This document shows positions 26,518-35,851 of a stretch of 64,000 bases of DNA, piece after piece. The DNA lies in assembly GCF_036127095.1 (NCBI RefSeq), contig NZ_CP108006.1:4889501-4953500 (forward strand), written 5' to 3'. The notes under the pieces are model-generated. The model saw only the letters and a list, made by a program, of their open reading frames with translations, was not told the DNA's origin and ran no database searches. Both the position numbers and the translations under genes were made by a program. Numbering within the stretch: the stretch's first letter is position 1; each line of letters begins with the position of its first letter. Source of the stretch: Streptomyces sp. NBC_00335 (GTDB lineage Bacteria > Actinomycetota > Actinomycetes > Streptomycetales > Streptomycetaceae).

Positions 26518-27783
26518 ATGGTGCTCGTCGCTGTCTTCGGTGTGGCCTTGCTGGTCGCCGTACTGCTCTCCGGGCTCGCCGCCCGCACCGTCCTTTCCAC
26601 CTCCCTCCTCTTCCTGCTCGGAGGGGCCCTGGTCAGTGACGGGTTCCTCGGGCTGATCCACATCACGGCCGACAGCGAGATCGTCTCCGTCACCGCCGAT
26701 CTGGCCCTCTTCGCCGTGCTCTTCACCGACGGCATGCATGTCTCCCTCCCGAAACTGCGGCAGAACTGGAAGAACCCGGCCCGCGCGCTCGGGCTGGGCA
26801 TGCCCCTCGCGATGGCCGGCATGGCGCTGATCACCCACTACCTCGTCGGCCTGGACTGGACGACCTCCTTCCTGGTCGGCGCGGTCCTCGCGCCCACCGA
26901 CCCCGTGTTCGCCGCCGCCATCGTGGGACGGCGGGAAGTGCCCGCGAAGCTGCGGCAGCTGCTGAACGTGGAGAGCGGCATCAACGACGGCCTCGCCCTC
27001 CCGGTCGTACTGATCCTGATCGCCGCCGCCGGACCCACCTCCGGACACGCGCAGGCTTCCATCGGCTCGATCGCTCTGGAGCTCGGGCTGGGGCTGGTCT
27101 TCGGGATCGTGCTGCCTCTGACAGTCGCGGGACTGGTGCGGCTGAGATTGCTGGGCGCGGAGCCGAAGCTCCAGCCGCTGCTGCCGCTGGCGACCGGGAT
27201 CATCCTGTACGGGCTGTGCCACCTCACCCACGCCAACCCCTACCTCGCCGCGTTCTCCGCAGGCGCCGTCCTCGCCTCCATCTCGCCCGAGGCGAAGACC
27301 CACTTCGAACCGCTAGGCGAGATGCTCGCGGAGCTGGCCAAGTTCGCAGCCCTCCTCGTCTTCGGCGCCCTGCTGACCCCGCAGCTGTTCGGGGACCTGT
27401 CAGTGGGCGGGTACCTGGCGGTCGTGCTGGCGATCGTGCTGATCCGCCCCGCCTCCCTGTGGGTGTCGCTGCTGGGGGCGCGGATCGAGCGGCGGGAGAA
27501 GCTGGTGGCCGCCTGGTTCGGTCCCAAGGGCTTCGCGTCCGTCGTCTACGGGCTGCTCGTGCTCCAGGCCGGGATTCCCCAGGGTGAGGCGGCGTACACG
27601 CTGATCGCCGTCTGCATCGCCTTCTCGATCATCGCCCACAGCAGCACCGACGTCCCCATCGCCCGCCTCTTCCGCGTCGACGACCTCGCCGGCATCCCGA
27701 GCGAGGAGCCCGCACCGACGCCGTCCACTCTTCCCGCCCCAAGCAGTGCACCCGACCAGGAGAAGCGCCATGCCCGCCCGTGA
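26518..27783 (+). CDS. Cation:proton antiporter (CPA family)
   Basis: 421 residues, ATG at 26518 behind GGGGAC. About 12 TM segments, with the ion-binding pair seen as APTDPVFAA (Asp) and ESGINDGLALP (Glu/Asp), typical of Na+/H+ exchangers of the NhaP/CPA1 type. The C-terminal ~35 residues are a Pro/Ser-rich cytoplasmic tail. Its stop overlaps the start of the CBS-domain gene. Likely exports Na+ or K+ for protons; specificity cannot be read from sequence. Confidence 0.9.
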   Translation: MVLVAVFGVALLVAVLLSGLAARTVLSTSLLFLLGGALVSDGFLGLIHITADSEIVSVTADLALFAVLFTDGMHVSLPKLRQNWKNPARALGLGMPLAMAGMALITHYLVGLDWTTSFLVGAVLAPTDPVFAAAIVGRREVPAKLRQLLNVESGINDGLALPVVLILIAAAGPTSGHAQASIGSIALELGLGLVFGIVLPLTVAGLVRLRLLGAEPKLQPLLPLATGIILYGLCHLTHANPYLAAFSAGAVLASISPEAKTHFEPLGEMLAELAKFAALLVFGALLTPQLFGDLSVGGYLAVVLAIVLIRPASLWVSLLGARIERREKLVAAWFGPKGFASVVYGLLVLQAGIPQGEAAYTLIAVCIAFSIIAHSSTDVPIARLFRVDDLAGIPSEEPAPTPSTLPAPSSAPDQEKRHARP

Positions 27784-28237
27784 ACTCGCCGAGCCCTACC
27801 CGCACGTGACGACCGACGCCCCGGCTGTGGACGCCATCCGTCTGCTGGCCGAACAAAATCTGCCCGCGCTGCTGGTCCTGGACACAGACGGCACTCCGTA
27901 CGCGGCCGTCCCCGGCTCCCAGCTGGTCCGCCAGCTCGTCCCCGAGTACGTGATGGAGGACCCGCTGCTCGCCGCGGTCATCGACGAGCGGCACGCCGAA
28001 GCGATGACCGAGGCCCTCGCGGGCAAGACCGTCGCCCAGTGGCTGCCCGCCCGTACGTTCAAGCCGCCCTACGTCAGTCCGGAGGCAGGGACGATGCAGA
28101 TCGCGGCCGCCATGGCCCGCACCCACGTCCCGCTGGTCGCGGTCGTCGAACGCGACGGCGACACGGGCAGGTTGCTCGGGGTGGTCTCGGCGGCCGGGCT
28201 GATGCGGCACCTTCTCGCAGTGGGCGGTCAGGCGTGA
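27770..28237 (+). CDS. CBS-domain protein
   Basis: 155 residues from the ATG at 27770 with AGGAGAAG upstream, overlapping the antiporter gene by 14 bp. Two CBS repeats (about residues 10-60 and 88-150) bind adenine nucleotides in known members and gate transporters or enzymes. Between antiporter and permease in one operon, it is probably the cytoplasmic regulatory subunit of one or both. Confidence 0.88.
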   Translation: MPARELAEPYPHVTTDAPAVDAIRLLAEQNLPALLVLDTDGTPYAAVPGSQLVRQLVPEYVMEDPLLAAVIDERHAEAMTEALAGKTVAQWLPARTFKPPYVSPEAGTMQIAAAMARTHVPLVAVVERDGDTGRLLGVVSAAGLMRHLLAVGGQA

Positions 28238-29532
28238 GCGGCTGGCAGAGCTGGGCCGCGATCGCCGTCTTCGCCGGCGTCTACGTCCTGATCATCACCG
28301 AGTGGGTCCACCGCGTCGCAGCCGCCCTGGGCGGCGCCGCGCTGATGCTGGCCATCGGAGCCACCGACGACATCGCCGCCTTCCACTCGGACAAGACCGG
28401 CATCGACTGGAACGTCATCTTCCTGCTGCTCGGCATGATGATGATCGTCGGCGTCCTGAAGCGGACCGGGCTCTTCGAGTACCTGGCCATCTGGTCCGTG
28501 AAGAAGGCCAAGGCCCGCCCATTCCGCGTGATGACCATGTTGGTCGTCATCACCGCGGTGGCCTCGGCGCTCCTGGACAACGTCACCACCGTGCTGCTGG
28601 TCGCCCCGGTCACCCTGCTGGTGTGCGACCGGCTGAAGCTGCCAGCGATGCCGTTCCTGCTCGCCGAGGTGTTCGCCTCGAACATCGGCGGCACCGCCAC
28701 CCTGGTCGGCGACCCGCCCAACATCATCATCGCCAGCCGGGCCGGACTCACCTTCAACGACTTCCTGGTCCACCTGGCCCCGCTGGCCGCGGTCCTGACC
28801 GTAGTGCTGGTGCTGCTGTGCCGGGTGATGTTCGCCAAGTACTTCGTCTACGACGAGAAGCGTGCCGCAGAGCTGTTGGAGCTGCGCGAGCGCGAGGCGA
28901 TCACCGAACCACGACTGCTCGTCCAGGGCTTGGGTGTCCTCGCCCTGGTCGTCGCCGGGTTCGTCCTGCACCCCGTGCTGCACTACGAGCCCAGCGTCGT
29001 CGCGCTCCTCGGCGCCGGCCTGCTCGTCGCGGTCTCCAAGGTGGAGACCGGTGAGGTGCTGGGCGAGGTGGAGTGGCCCACGCTTGCCTTCTTCGCGGGT
29101 CTGTTCGTCATGGTCGGAGCCCTCATCGAGACCGGCGTGATCGGCGACCTGGCCGGCTCCCTCGCGGACGTCATCGGCGGGAACGAACTCGGTGGCTCCA
29201 TGCTCCTGCTCGGAGGCTCCGCCGTCCTGTCCGGGATCGTCGACAACATCCCCTACGTCGCCACCATGGCACCCATCACCAGCGAACTCGTCACCAACAT
29301 GGGCGGCGACCCCGACCACGTCATGTGGTGGGCCCTCGCGCTGGGCGCCGACCTCGGCGGCAACGCCACCGCCATCGGCGCCTCCGCCAACGTCGTCGTC
29401 CTCGGCATCGCCGAACGCAACCGGCAACCCATCACCTTCTGGCAGTTCACCAGATACGGCCTTATCGTCACCGCCGTCACGATCGCCGTCTCGGCCCTCT
29501 ACCTGTGGCTGCGCTACTTCGCCCTGGTGTAG
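28234..29532 (+). CDS. SLC13/ArsB/NhaD-type permease
   Basis: About 432 residues from the GTG at 28234, which overlaps the CBS stop (GTGA). Around 11-12 TM segments with two inverted-repeat signatures: SALLDNVTTVLL...NIGGTATLVGDPPN in the first half and SGIVDNIPYVATMAP...GADLGGNATAIGASANV in the second, characteristic of the ion transporter superfamily (ArsB, NhaD, SLC13). The NhaD-like form would be another Na+/H+ antiporter. Third gene of the antiporter/CBS/permease operon. Confidence 0.9.
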   Translation: MSGWQSWAAIAVFAGVYVLIITEWVHRVAAALGGAALMLAIGATDDIAAFHSDKTGIDWNVIFLLLGMMMIVGVLKRTGLFEYLAIWSVKKAKARPFRVMTMLVVITAVASALLDNVTTVLLVAPVTLLVCDRLKLPAMPFLLAEVFASNIGGTATLVGDPPNIIIASRAGLTFNDFLVHLAPLAAVLTVVLVLLCRVMFAKYFVYDEKRAAELLELREREAITEPRLLVQGLGVLALVVAGFVLHPVLHYEPSVVALLGAGLLVAVSKVETGEVLGEVEWPTLAFFAGLFVMVGALIETGVIGDLAGSLADVIGGNELGGSMLLLGGSAVLSGIVDNIPYVATMAPITSELVTNMGGDPDHVMWWALALGADLGGNATAIGASANVVVLGIAERNRQPITFWQFTRYGLIVTAVTIAVSALYLWLRYFALV

Positions 29533-29533
29533 G

Positions 29534-30586
29534 TCAGGCCTCGCCGTCCGGCCAGCCCAGCAGGCGGGCGCCGATCACGGCGGTCTGGAGCGTGTAGCGG
29601 TTCAGTGGGTCGGCCGGATCGGCGCCGGTCCGGGTGTGGATGCGGTCCAGCCGGTATGTCAGCGCCCGCACGCTGAGGGAGAGGCGTCGGGCCGCCTCTG
29701 TCGACACACAGCCGCTGTCGAAGTACGCGGTGAGGGTGTCGAGCAGCGGCTGGGCGCCGCCCCGGGCCTTGCGGAGCGGGCCCAGGGTGGTCTCGACCAG
29801 GTCGGCCATGGCCTGCCGGTCCCGGGTCAGCACCGGGAAGACGAGCAGGTCGACGGCGTGGAGCACCGGCCCGTCCAGGCCCATCCGGCGGGCGAGGTCG
29901 AGCGCGTTGAGGGCTTCCTCGTAGGAGTGGACGACCCCGCCCGCTCCCGGGTGTGGCCGGCCGATCGCGACACGGCCCCCGTCCGTGGCCGCGTAGGCCC
30001 GCTTGGCGAAGTAGGACAGGACCTCGGGCTGGTCCCCGGGGGCCACGCAGATCAGCCGGCCGTCCTTGGTGGTCAGCAGGATCTGCCGGCCCGGGAAGCG
30101 GGCGAGGACCGCCGACTCGATGCCGCGCGCCACCTGATAGCCGTCGCCGTACGGTTCGGGACCGGTGGCCACCGCGACCGCGTGGGACTGCGACAGGCGC
30201 AGCCCGAAGCGCTCGGCCCGCTCGGCCAGCCGGCCCAAGTCGCTGCCACCGTAGAGCAGGTCGTCGATGAACTCTCTGCGGGCCGCCTCCTCCTGCCGGA
30301 CGGCCTGGTGCTGGGCCCGTTCGTAGCCCCCGACGAAGGCGTCCACGGCCTGCTCGACGGCCGCCAGGAGCGGGCCCGGCTCCGGGAGGGGCCGCACGGC
30401 CTGGGCTGCGGCAAGGTGATCGCGTATCAGGGCACGGAGCGGGAGTCCGGCCTCAGCCGCCCGCTCCCCTTCCGCGCGGCGTGACTCCAGCTCGGCGCGG
30501 GTCAGCCGGCGGCCCGTGGCGCAGGCATGCAAGAGCGTCTCGGCATACCCCGCGAGATGGTTCTCCGGTGTCTGTGATTCCACCAC
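29534..30586 (-). CDS. PucR/CdaR-family transcriptional regulator
   Basis: About 350 residues from the GTG at 30586, with GGGGGAAGA upstream. The middle region has the GGDEF-like/CdaR ligand region (VGGYERAQHQAV...EEAARREFIDDLL), and the C-terminus is the PucR HTH (VSTEAARRLSLSVRALTYRLDRI). Convergent with the transporter operon and separated from its stop by 1 bp. It may sense a metabolite linked to that operon, but no operator was identified. Confidence 0.88.
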   Translation of the reverse strand: MVESQTPENHLAGYAETLLHACATGRRLTRAELESRRAEGERAAEAGLPLRALIRDHLAAAQAVRPLPEPGPLLAAVEQAVDAFVGGYERAQHQAVRQEEAARREFIDDLLYGGSDLGRLAERAERFGLRLSQSHAVAVATGPEPYGDGYQVARGIESAVLARFPGRQILLTTKDGRLICVAPGDQPEVLSYFAKRAYAATDGGRVAIGRPHPGAGGVVHSYEEALNALDLARRMGLDGPVLHAVDLLVFPVLTRDRQAMADLVETTLGPLRKARGGAQPLLDTLTAYFDSGCVSTEAARRLSLSVRALTYRLDRIHTRTGADPADPLNRYTLQTAVIGARLLGWPDGEA

Positions 30587-30814
30587 GGTCTTCCCCCGAT
30601 CCTGACGCGTCCGTGACGCGCCCTTGACGCGGGGACAAGGGTGACATGTATCCGGACGGCTCCTCGCGACCGGCATCAGGGCGGCGTAAAGATTGCCGGT
30701 CACCGGCAATGCGCATCGGCGCACCGCGCGGAGAGAATCAGGGCACGGGGGATGGCCAGCGCGGCCCGGATGCCGAACTGCGGAAGCGGGGGGCGGTATC
30801 CGGGCGGCGCTGGG

Positions 30815-31390
30815 TTACACGGTCGCCAGGGCAGCCGCGCCGAAGGAGACGTCGAAGCGGTCGCACCAGATGGTGACGCTGCCGTAGTCGGCCAGGTTCA
30901 CGTCGGTGGGGATTTCGTAGTTCTGGTCGCCCTTGTTGCCCTTGAGTTTGCCCAGGCTGACGTACTTGCCGTCGTCGAAGACGGACCAGCCCGCCTCGCC
31001 CTCCTTCACCGGGGCGTCGGTGAGCCAGACCCGCAGGTCCGGGCCGTTGCTGGTGTCGAGGTTCTCCAGGCGCAGGGTGCGGGAGCCGTCGGGGAGCCGG
31101 ATGATCTTCGCGGTGCCGGTGGTGGTGTGCTCGTGGCTGATCAGGGTGCCCTGGGCCAAGGTCTGCGGGCCGGCCGGAGCGCTCGGGGCCGTCGCCGTCG
31201 CCGGGGTCGTGGGTGAGCGGGTTGGCCCGGGTGCGGCTGTGGACGGGGAGGCCGCCGGGAGGGACTCGTGAACGGTCGCGTCCTGCCACAGCTTCCACGG
31301 CTGGAACCAGTACAGGCCTACGCCCAGCACCAGCGTCGCCGCGACCGTCACCGCGGCCCACAGCCGGCCGCGTCGTTTCGTCTCCGTCAC
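30815..31390 (-). CDS. Membrane-anchored DM13-domain protein (copy 1)
   Basis: 191 residues, GTG start. One N-terminal TM helix (residues ~10-27) followed by a conserved YWFQPWKLWQD stretch, a Pro/Ala/Thr linker, and the DM13 domain (residues ~80-190) with TSNGPDLRVWLTDAP and the single Cys in SVTIWCDRFDVSFG. DM13 is a predicted extracytoplasmic redox/electron-transfer domain. It is in the same leftward unit as a small membrane protein and a haloperoxidase-like protein, and is nearly identical in its domain to the copy at 55158-55730. Confidence 0.87.
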   Translation of the reverse strand: MTETKRRGRLWAAVTVAATLVLGVGLYWFQPWKLWQDATVHESLPAASPSTAAPGPTRSPTTPATATAPSAPAGPQTLAQGTLISHEHTTTGTAKIIRLPDGSRTLRLENLDTSNGPDLRVWLTDAPVKEGEAGWSVFDDGKYVSLGKLKGNKGDQNYEIPTDVNLADYGSVTIWCDRFDVSFGAAALATV

Positions 31391-31503
31391 CGCGGATGCC
31401 TCTCGTCGTTGGTCCGTCGCCTGAATTCAACGCGACCGGATCGCAGCCTCACCAGCTCCGGCCCGGTGACGAAAGCCTTGCGGCTGGGCCCCGGACCTTG
31501 TGG

Positions 31504-31680
31504 TCATCGCTGCCTGGAGGAGGCCCACACCGCTGCCGCAACCGCCAAGGCGAGCGCCCCGAGGGCCATGGCCATCGGGCCGGGTCCCGGGTGCATGTAC
31601 AGCAGCCCGCCGGCGGCGGTGAGCACCGTGCCGAAGGCGAAGAGCGGCGAGACGGGCCCGGTCCGGGAACGGCGGGTCAT
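31504..31680 (-). CDS. Very small membrane protein between DM13 and haloperoxidase genes
   Basis: 58 residues from the ATG at 31680 with AGGAG 8 bp upstream; TGA at 31504-31506. Basic N-terminus (MTRRSRTGPVSP), then two hydrophobic stretches (LFAFGTVLTAAGGLLYM and MAMALGALALAVAAAVWA) split by HPGPGP. Codon third positions are GC-rich as in real Streptomyces genes. Function unknown; position suggests a helper of the DM13/haloperoxidase pair. Confidence 0.6.
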   Translation of the reverse strand: MTRRSRTGPVSPLFAFGTVLTAAGGLLYMHPGPGPMAMALGALALAVAAAVWASSRQR

Positions 31681-31770
31681 AGGGGTTTCTCCTGGCGGGG
31701 AGGGAGGGGCGGTGGCCCCAGGCTCCCATGCGGCGGGGCGGGGGTACAGAGCCCCCGCCCGCCGTTCAGG

Positions 31771-33231
31771 TCACAGGGTGCGGAGCTTGGTGCTGAAGAC
31801 CTGGGCGGCGACCTGGTCGCCGAGGATCAGACCGTCGATGGCGTCCCACGGGTAGTGGACGCCGAGCCAGATGCGGCTGTCGGCGTCCTCCTTGGCGGCG
31901 GCGCTGAAGCTGGTGAAGTGGCGGGTCTTGACCGGAGCGTTCGGCTCGTCGGTGGTGAGGTCGAAGGCGATGGTGTCGGTGTTGAAGTAGCGCTTCATGA
32001 TGCCCGCCCAGGCAGCGCCGAAGGAGGCGTGGCCGGAGACGTAGGCAGGGAAGCACGGGTTGACGTTGACCCCGTCCTTGTTCTTCAGGAGGGGCTTCCA
32101 CTGCGGGTCGAGGCCACCCTCGCGGATCGCGGAGACGGGCCGCCACAGGTCGATCGGGGTGGAGAACTTCGCGTCGCGCACGGCTATGCCCGTGTCGGCG
32201 AGGGCGATCGAGACGAGCGCGAAGAGCTTGGCGTTGGCGTACGTGCTCAGGCCCCGGGCCTTGGAGACCTCACGGGTGGCCTGGAGCATGTGGCCCGGCG
32301 GCTTGTACGTCCCGTCGTTGTCGTTGGCCCAGAACCAGGCCGCGTTGAACTGGTCCGCGGTCCGGTTGATCACCGGCGTGGCGGCGGTGGGGGCGGCCGC
32401 GCCGGCGTTCCGTACGGCTGCGACCTGCGCCTTGTACTCGGGGCTCGCCACGAGGTTCTCGTACGTGCCGTACTGCGCGAGCGTGGTGGGCCGGAACTGC
32501 GAGCCCGAGCTCAGGGAGAACGGCTTGACCTGCCCCCAGACCGGGTTGACGGCATTGCCGTCCGAGGCGCACTTGGGGTCCGGCATGTCGGGATAGTTGC
32601 CTGTGGGCCGCCAGGCCCCCGACCTCGTGTTCTCGCTGGTGTAGCCCTGCGTGTTCTCCGAGCCGTCGCCTGCGCGGGCGTTCATCATCTGGTTGACCAT
32701 CCCGCTGACGACGGTGATGTCCAGAAGATCGCCACTGGTCGGGTCGGTCCCGAAGCGCTCCTTGAAGCGCTTGTCGAGGTAGGCCGTGAAGTCGGGGGCG
32801 TTCTTGTTGGGCCGGTTCACGCCGTAGAGATTGAGCAGGATGTTGTACGCGGTGCGGCCGATGACGCGTTCCTCCTCGTCCGGCCCCTCGACCCAGCCCG
32901 CGTAGGCCGCCGCGTGGATGTAGGCCGCGGAGGTCATCTGGCCCTTCCACTTGGCCTGGTACGAGCTCTCCGCGTCCCAGATCGCGCCGTTCATCATCGC
33001 GGCCGCGCGCGCCATCGGGACCGGGCCACCCTCGACCTGCCTGAAGACACCCTGGAGGACGTCGTTCCAGTAGTGGACGGGGTCGGCTATCGACTGGGTC
33101 GGCAGCGCCGCCTCGGCGCGCTGGGGGCTCGCGGCGAGGATGGAACCGGTGGCGGCGAGGACGACGCCGGCCGCCAGCGTGCGGCGCCAGATCGTACTGC
33201 GGGGTCTGGTGGTGCGGACGTTCTCGGGCAT
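31771..33231 (-). CDS. Secreted vanadium-dependent haloperoxidase/PAP2-type protein
   Basis: 486 residues from the ATG at 33231 with GGGGGAG 7 bp upstream. The Arg-rich N-terminus plus hydrophobic core (LAAGVVLAATGSILAAS) is a signal peptide with a Tat-like feel (RRTLAAG). The PAP2/VHPO active site is complete: LWRPVSAIR (vanadate-binding Arg), AYVSGHASFG (Ser-Gly-His) and SRIWLGVHYPWD (Arg and His). Family members oxidise halides with H2O2 or act as acid phosphatases; sequence alone does not decide. Most similar in this window to the C-terminal half of the 51637 gene. Confidence 0.9.
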   Translation of the reverse strand: MPENVRTTRPRSTIWRRTLAAGVVLAATGSILAASPQRAEAALPTQSIADPVHYWNDVLQGVFRQVEGGPVPMARAAAMMNGAIWDAESSYQAKWKGQMTSAAYIHAAAYAGWVEGPDEEERVIGRTAYNILLNLYGVNRPNKNAPDFTAYLDKRFKERFGTDPTSGDLLDITVVSGMVNQMMNARAGDGSENTQGYTSENTRSGAWRPTGNYPDMPDPKCASDGNAVNPVWGQVKPFSLSSGSQFRPTTLAQYGTYENLVASPEYKAQVAAVRNAGAAAPTAATPVINRTADQFNAAWFWANDNDGTYKPPGHMLQATREVSKARGLSTYANAKLFALVSIALADTGIAVRDAKFSTPIDLWRPVSAIREGGLDPQWKPLLKNKDGVNVNPCFPAYVSGHASFGAAWAGIMKRYFNTDTIAFDLTTDEPNAPVKTRHFTSFSAAAKEDADSRIWLGVHYPWDAIDGLILGDQVAAQVFSTKLRTL

Positions 33232-34046
33232 GGCTCGACTCCCCCTGATCACAGGCATCTTGATCTCCACGAGAGGTGGCGGCGTGATCATGCGTCAAGG
33301 TGCGCCAGAGTGCTTGTAGAAAACGGCAAGGCTCCGCGGAATGACCGGCCCCGCCCGCGTGGCGGCGCAATCTCGCTCCTGGTCGAATCGTCTATGTCAG
33401 CTCTTCGACTGCTTCAGAAGCGGCTACCGGCCGGCCAAAGGCCGGCTGGCTTTGCCAGTGACAGCTGGGTCTGGCGCAGATTGTGGGCAGGGGTCGCGAA
33501 GCGTGGTGCACGGCGCCAGTTCTCTGGGGTTTGAACCAGTTGTGATGGTGTGGCTCGCTGGCTCGGGCGTTCCGTTCTCGTGCAGCAGCTCGCCGACACG
33601 TACGGTTCGCCGCCTGGCACAGTCGGCGCGGGAACAGCGCGCACCGCGCGACCTGGACGCCATCCGCTGACAGGTGGAGAAGGCCGGCCCCGACAGGTAC
33701 CTGAGGGACCGGCCAACTCGGCGTCGTGCGGGTGGTGGCACGGGACCTACCGCCGCCACCTGGCTAGCCCGCGGAGTCCGGGGGAGTTCCCACAGGGCTC
33801 GTCTCCTGTTGGTCGTTGATCGGGGCTTCGAGGCCCCACCGGGCGTGGTCTCGTAGCAGCGAGGCACGTGCGACGTCCGCGAAGACGCTCTCCCATGCGA
33901 CCACAGCCCAGGCCGCGGAGGGCTCGCCGGCGAAGTGAAGTCCGTCAAGGGGGGTGTGCCGGGGCCGGGCAGCGGGTTGGTTCCCAGGGGCTTGTCTCTC
34001 GTGTTCCACGGGTTCTCCAGAGGGTGTAGGCGAGGTGGGAGCCGGA
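33232..34046. other. Large gene-poor stretch
   Basis: 815 bp between the haloperoxidase promoter and the KAS III stop. A perfect GCCGGCC-AAA-GGCCGGC hairpin lies at 33430-33446. Short open frames exist on both strands but none has recognisable homology; a possible decayed coding stretch reads on the plus strand around 33540-33710. The left ~100 bp should contain the haloperoxidase promoter. Confidence 0.45.
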
Positions 34047-35087
34047 TCAGCCCGTGAGGAGCAGAGGCTCTCGCTGAAGGGCGGCGCGGGAGTGAGCGGT
34101 TGGCGCCCAGCGAAGAAGGACTGATCCGACACTCATGCCCCCGCCGAAGCCGGACAGGAGCACCACGTCGCCTTCGCCGATCAGGCCCTGGCGGTGTACC
34201 AGGTCGAGGGTGATCGGTACCGATCCGGAGCCGGTGTTTCCGTATCGCTTCAGGGCGAGATGGAGGTCGGCGTTGTTCAGGTCGAGATCGGGCCAGACCT
34301 CGGTGAGCATGACGCCATTCGCCTGGTGGGGGATGAAGTGGTCGACTTCGCTCGTGGATATGCCGGCCTTGGCAAGCAGCTGGTGGAGCGCTGTCGGCAG
34401 GTTTTCGTGCACGAAGCCGCGTACGCCTCGGCCGTCCATGCGGAAGAAGTGCTGGCCTGCCTCCACCGTTTTGGCGGTGGCGGGTATCCGGCTGCCTCCC
34501 GCGGGCACGCTGATCAGCCGGTGCTGGTCTCCCCGGGTGATCAGGCCTGTCTCGAGCACTCCAAGCCCCTTGTCCACAGGGCCGAGGACCACTGCCCCTG
34601 CGCCGTCCCCGAAGAGGATGCAGGTCTTGCGGTCGGTGTAGTCGAGGATGCGGGAGTAGATGTCCACGCCGATGACCAGGCCGTATTCGCCTTCCGGCTG
34701 TCCGCTGAGCATCCGCTCGGCCACGGTGAGCGCATAGACGAATCCGCTGCACACGGCGTTGACGTCAAACGCGGACGCGTTCGTGGCGCCGATAAGACCT
34801 TGGACGATGCTGGCCGTCGCGGGCTGAGGGTGATCGGGCGTCGACGTGGCGAGGACGATGAACGACAGCTGCTCGGGGCGCAGGCCCGCCTGGGCCAACG
34901 CGTTGCGCGCGGCGTGGGCCGCGAGGTCGGAAGTCGCCTCGTGGTCGGCGGCTCGTCTGCGCTCGTGGATGCCGGTCTTGCGGACGATCCATTCCGGAGT
35001 CACTCCGGCGGTGCCGCCGATCTCCTCGTTGGTCACCACGGTGGTCGGGACGTAGGAGCCGGTGCTCACGATTCCGATGGAACTCAC
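34047..35087 (-). CDS. 3-oxoacyl-ACP synthase III (KAS III / FabH-like)
   Basis: 346 residues, full family length. The catalytic triad is present: Cys113 (DVNAVCSGF), His254 (IPHQAN) and Asn284 (YGNTGSGS). It condenses an acyl-CoA starter with a malonyl carrier. It is the last gene of a leftward operon after the HAD phosphatase (57 bp) and AfsA-like gene, so it probably supplies or extends the beta-ketoacyl chain used by the AfsA-like enzyme rather than acting as housekeeping FabH. Confidence 0.93.
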   Translation of the reverse strand: MSSIGIVSTGSYVPTTVVTNEEIGGTAGVTPEWIVRKTGIHERRRAADHEATSDLAAHAARNALAQAGLRPEQLSFIVLATSTPDHPQPATASIVQGLIGATNASAFDVNAVCSGFVYALTVAERMLSGQPEGEYGLVIGVDIYSRILDYTDRKTCILFGDGAGAVVLGPVDKGLGVLETGLITRGDQHRLISVPAGGSRIPATAKTVEAGQHFFRMDGRGVRGFVHENLPTALHQLLAKAGISTSEVDHFIPHQANGVMLTEVWPDLDLNNADLHLALKRYGNTGSGSVPITLDLVHRQGLIGEGDVVLLSGFGGGMSVGSVLLRWAPTAHSRAALQREPLLLTG

Positions 35088-35144
35088 GGTTACTCCTCAA
35101 TCCGTGACGTGCCCGCCCGTAGGCGGGACGTCACAGCGGGCGGG

Positions 35145-35813
35145 CTAGCGGACAACGGCAGGGGCGAGTCGGCGCCATCCCGAGCGATCGGCGTGGCCGG
35201 CAAGGACTTCGTCGTCGCCGACCACCACTGGATGCCCCACGGCGCGCAGCATCGACAGATCGCTGATGTGGTCGCCGTACGCCGTCGAAGAGGCGAGGTC
35301 GATCTCCAGTACCGAGGCGGCGGCCCGTACGACGCGGCCCTTGGTGGCGCCGATCATCGGGGTCAGGACCTCGCCAGTGAACTGTCCGCGGTGGATCAGC
35401 GGGCGCGTGCCGTACGCCCGGTCCGCGCCAAGCCAGGTGCTGATGGGGTCCAGGCACGCGAAGAACGACCCGGAGATGAGCAGGACGCGCTCATTCGCTT
35501 CCTGGTGTCTGTGTAGTTCGGCGACCGTCTCGGGGAGGAAGAGGCCTTCCTCCAACTCGTGCTCGAACCACAACAGGCCCGCAGTGGTCACCTGGCGCAC
35601 ATTCTCGCCGGCATAGAACTTGTAGTAGGCGCGGTTGATGGACTCGCGGGGGACCCCGAGCTTGGCAGCCGACTGCAGCTCCCCGTTCAGGCGCTGGTAC
35701 GTGCTGTCCGGCTCGCCCCGCATCCTGAGGTAGAACTCCAGGAACCGGAACATGCTCTTGACCCTGATGAGGGTCTCGTCCACATCGAAAAACGCGGCAG
35801 TGCGCAGCGTCAT
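35145..35813 (-). CDS. HAD-IB family phosphatase
   Basis: About 222 residues from the ATG at 35813; a TTG at 35855 overlapping the upstream stop is an alternative. HAD motif I FFDVDETL (Asp10, Asp12), motif II LLISGSF, motif III Lys in GATKGRVV and motif IV YGDHISDLSML, the SerB-like type IB arrangement. Between AfsA-like and KAS III genes. In methylenomycin furan biosynthesis a HAD protein (MmfP) dephosphorylates the product of the AfsA homologue MmfL, so this gene is inferred to do the same step. Confidence 0.9.
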   Translation of the reverse strand: MTLRTAAFFDVDETLIRVKSMFRFLEFYLRMRGEPDSTYQRLNGELQSAAKLGVPRESINRAYYKFYAGENVRQVTTAGLLWFEHELEEGLFLPETVAELHRHQEANERVLLISGSFFACLDPISTWLGADRAYGTRPLIHRGQFTGEVLTPMIGATKGRVVRAAASVLEIDLASSTAYGDHISDLSMLRAVGHPVVVGDDEVLAGHADRSGWRRLAPAVVR

Positions 35814-35851
35814 GACGCCCTTGCTCCTGTCAGGTAGGGGGCTGGCGGTGG

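Noticed and set aside
33424..34752. 442-residue leftward ORF across the KAS III gene end
   Set aside because: Overlaps KAS III in another frame; Arg/Pro-rich with no recognisable domain.
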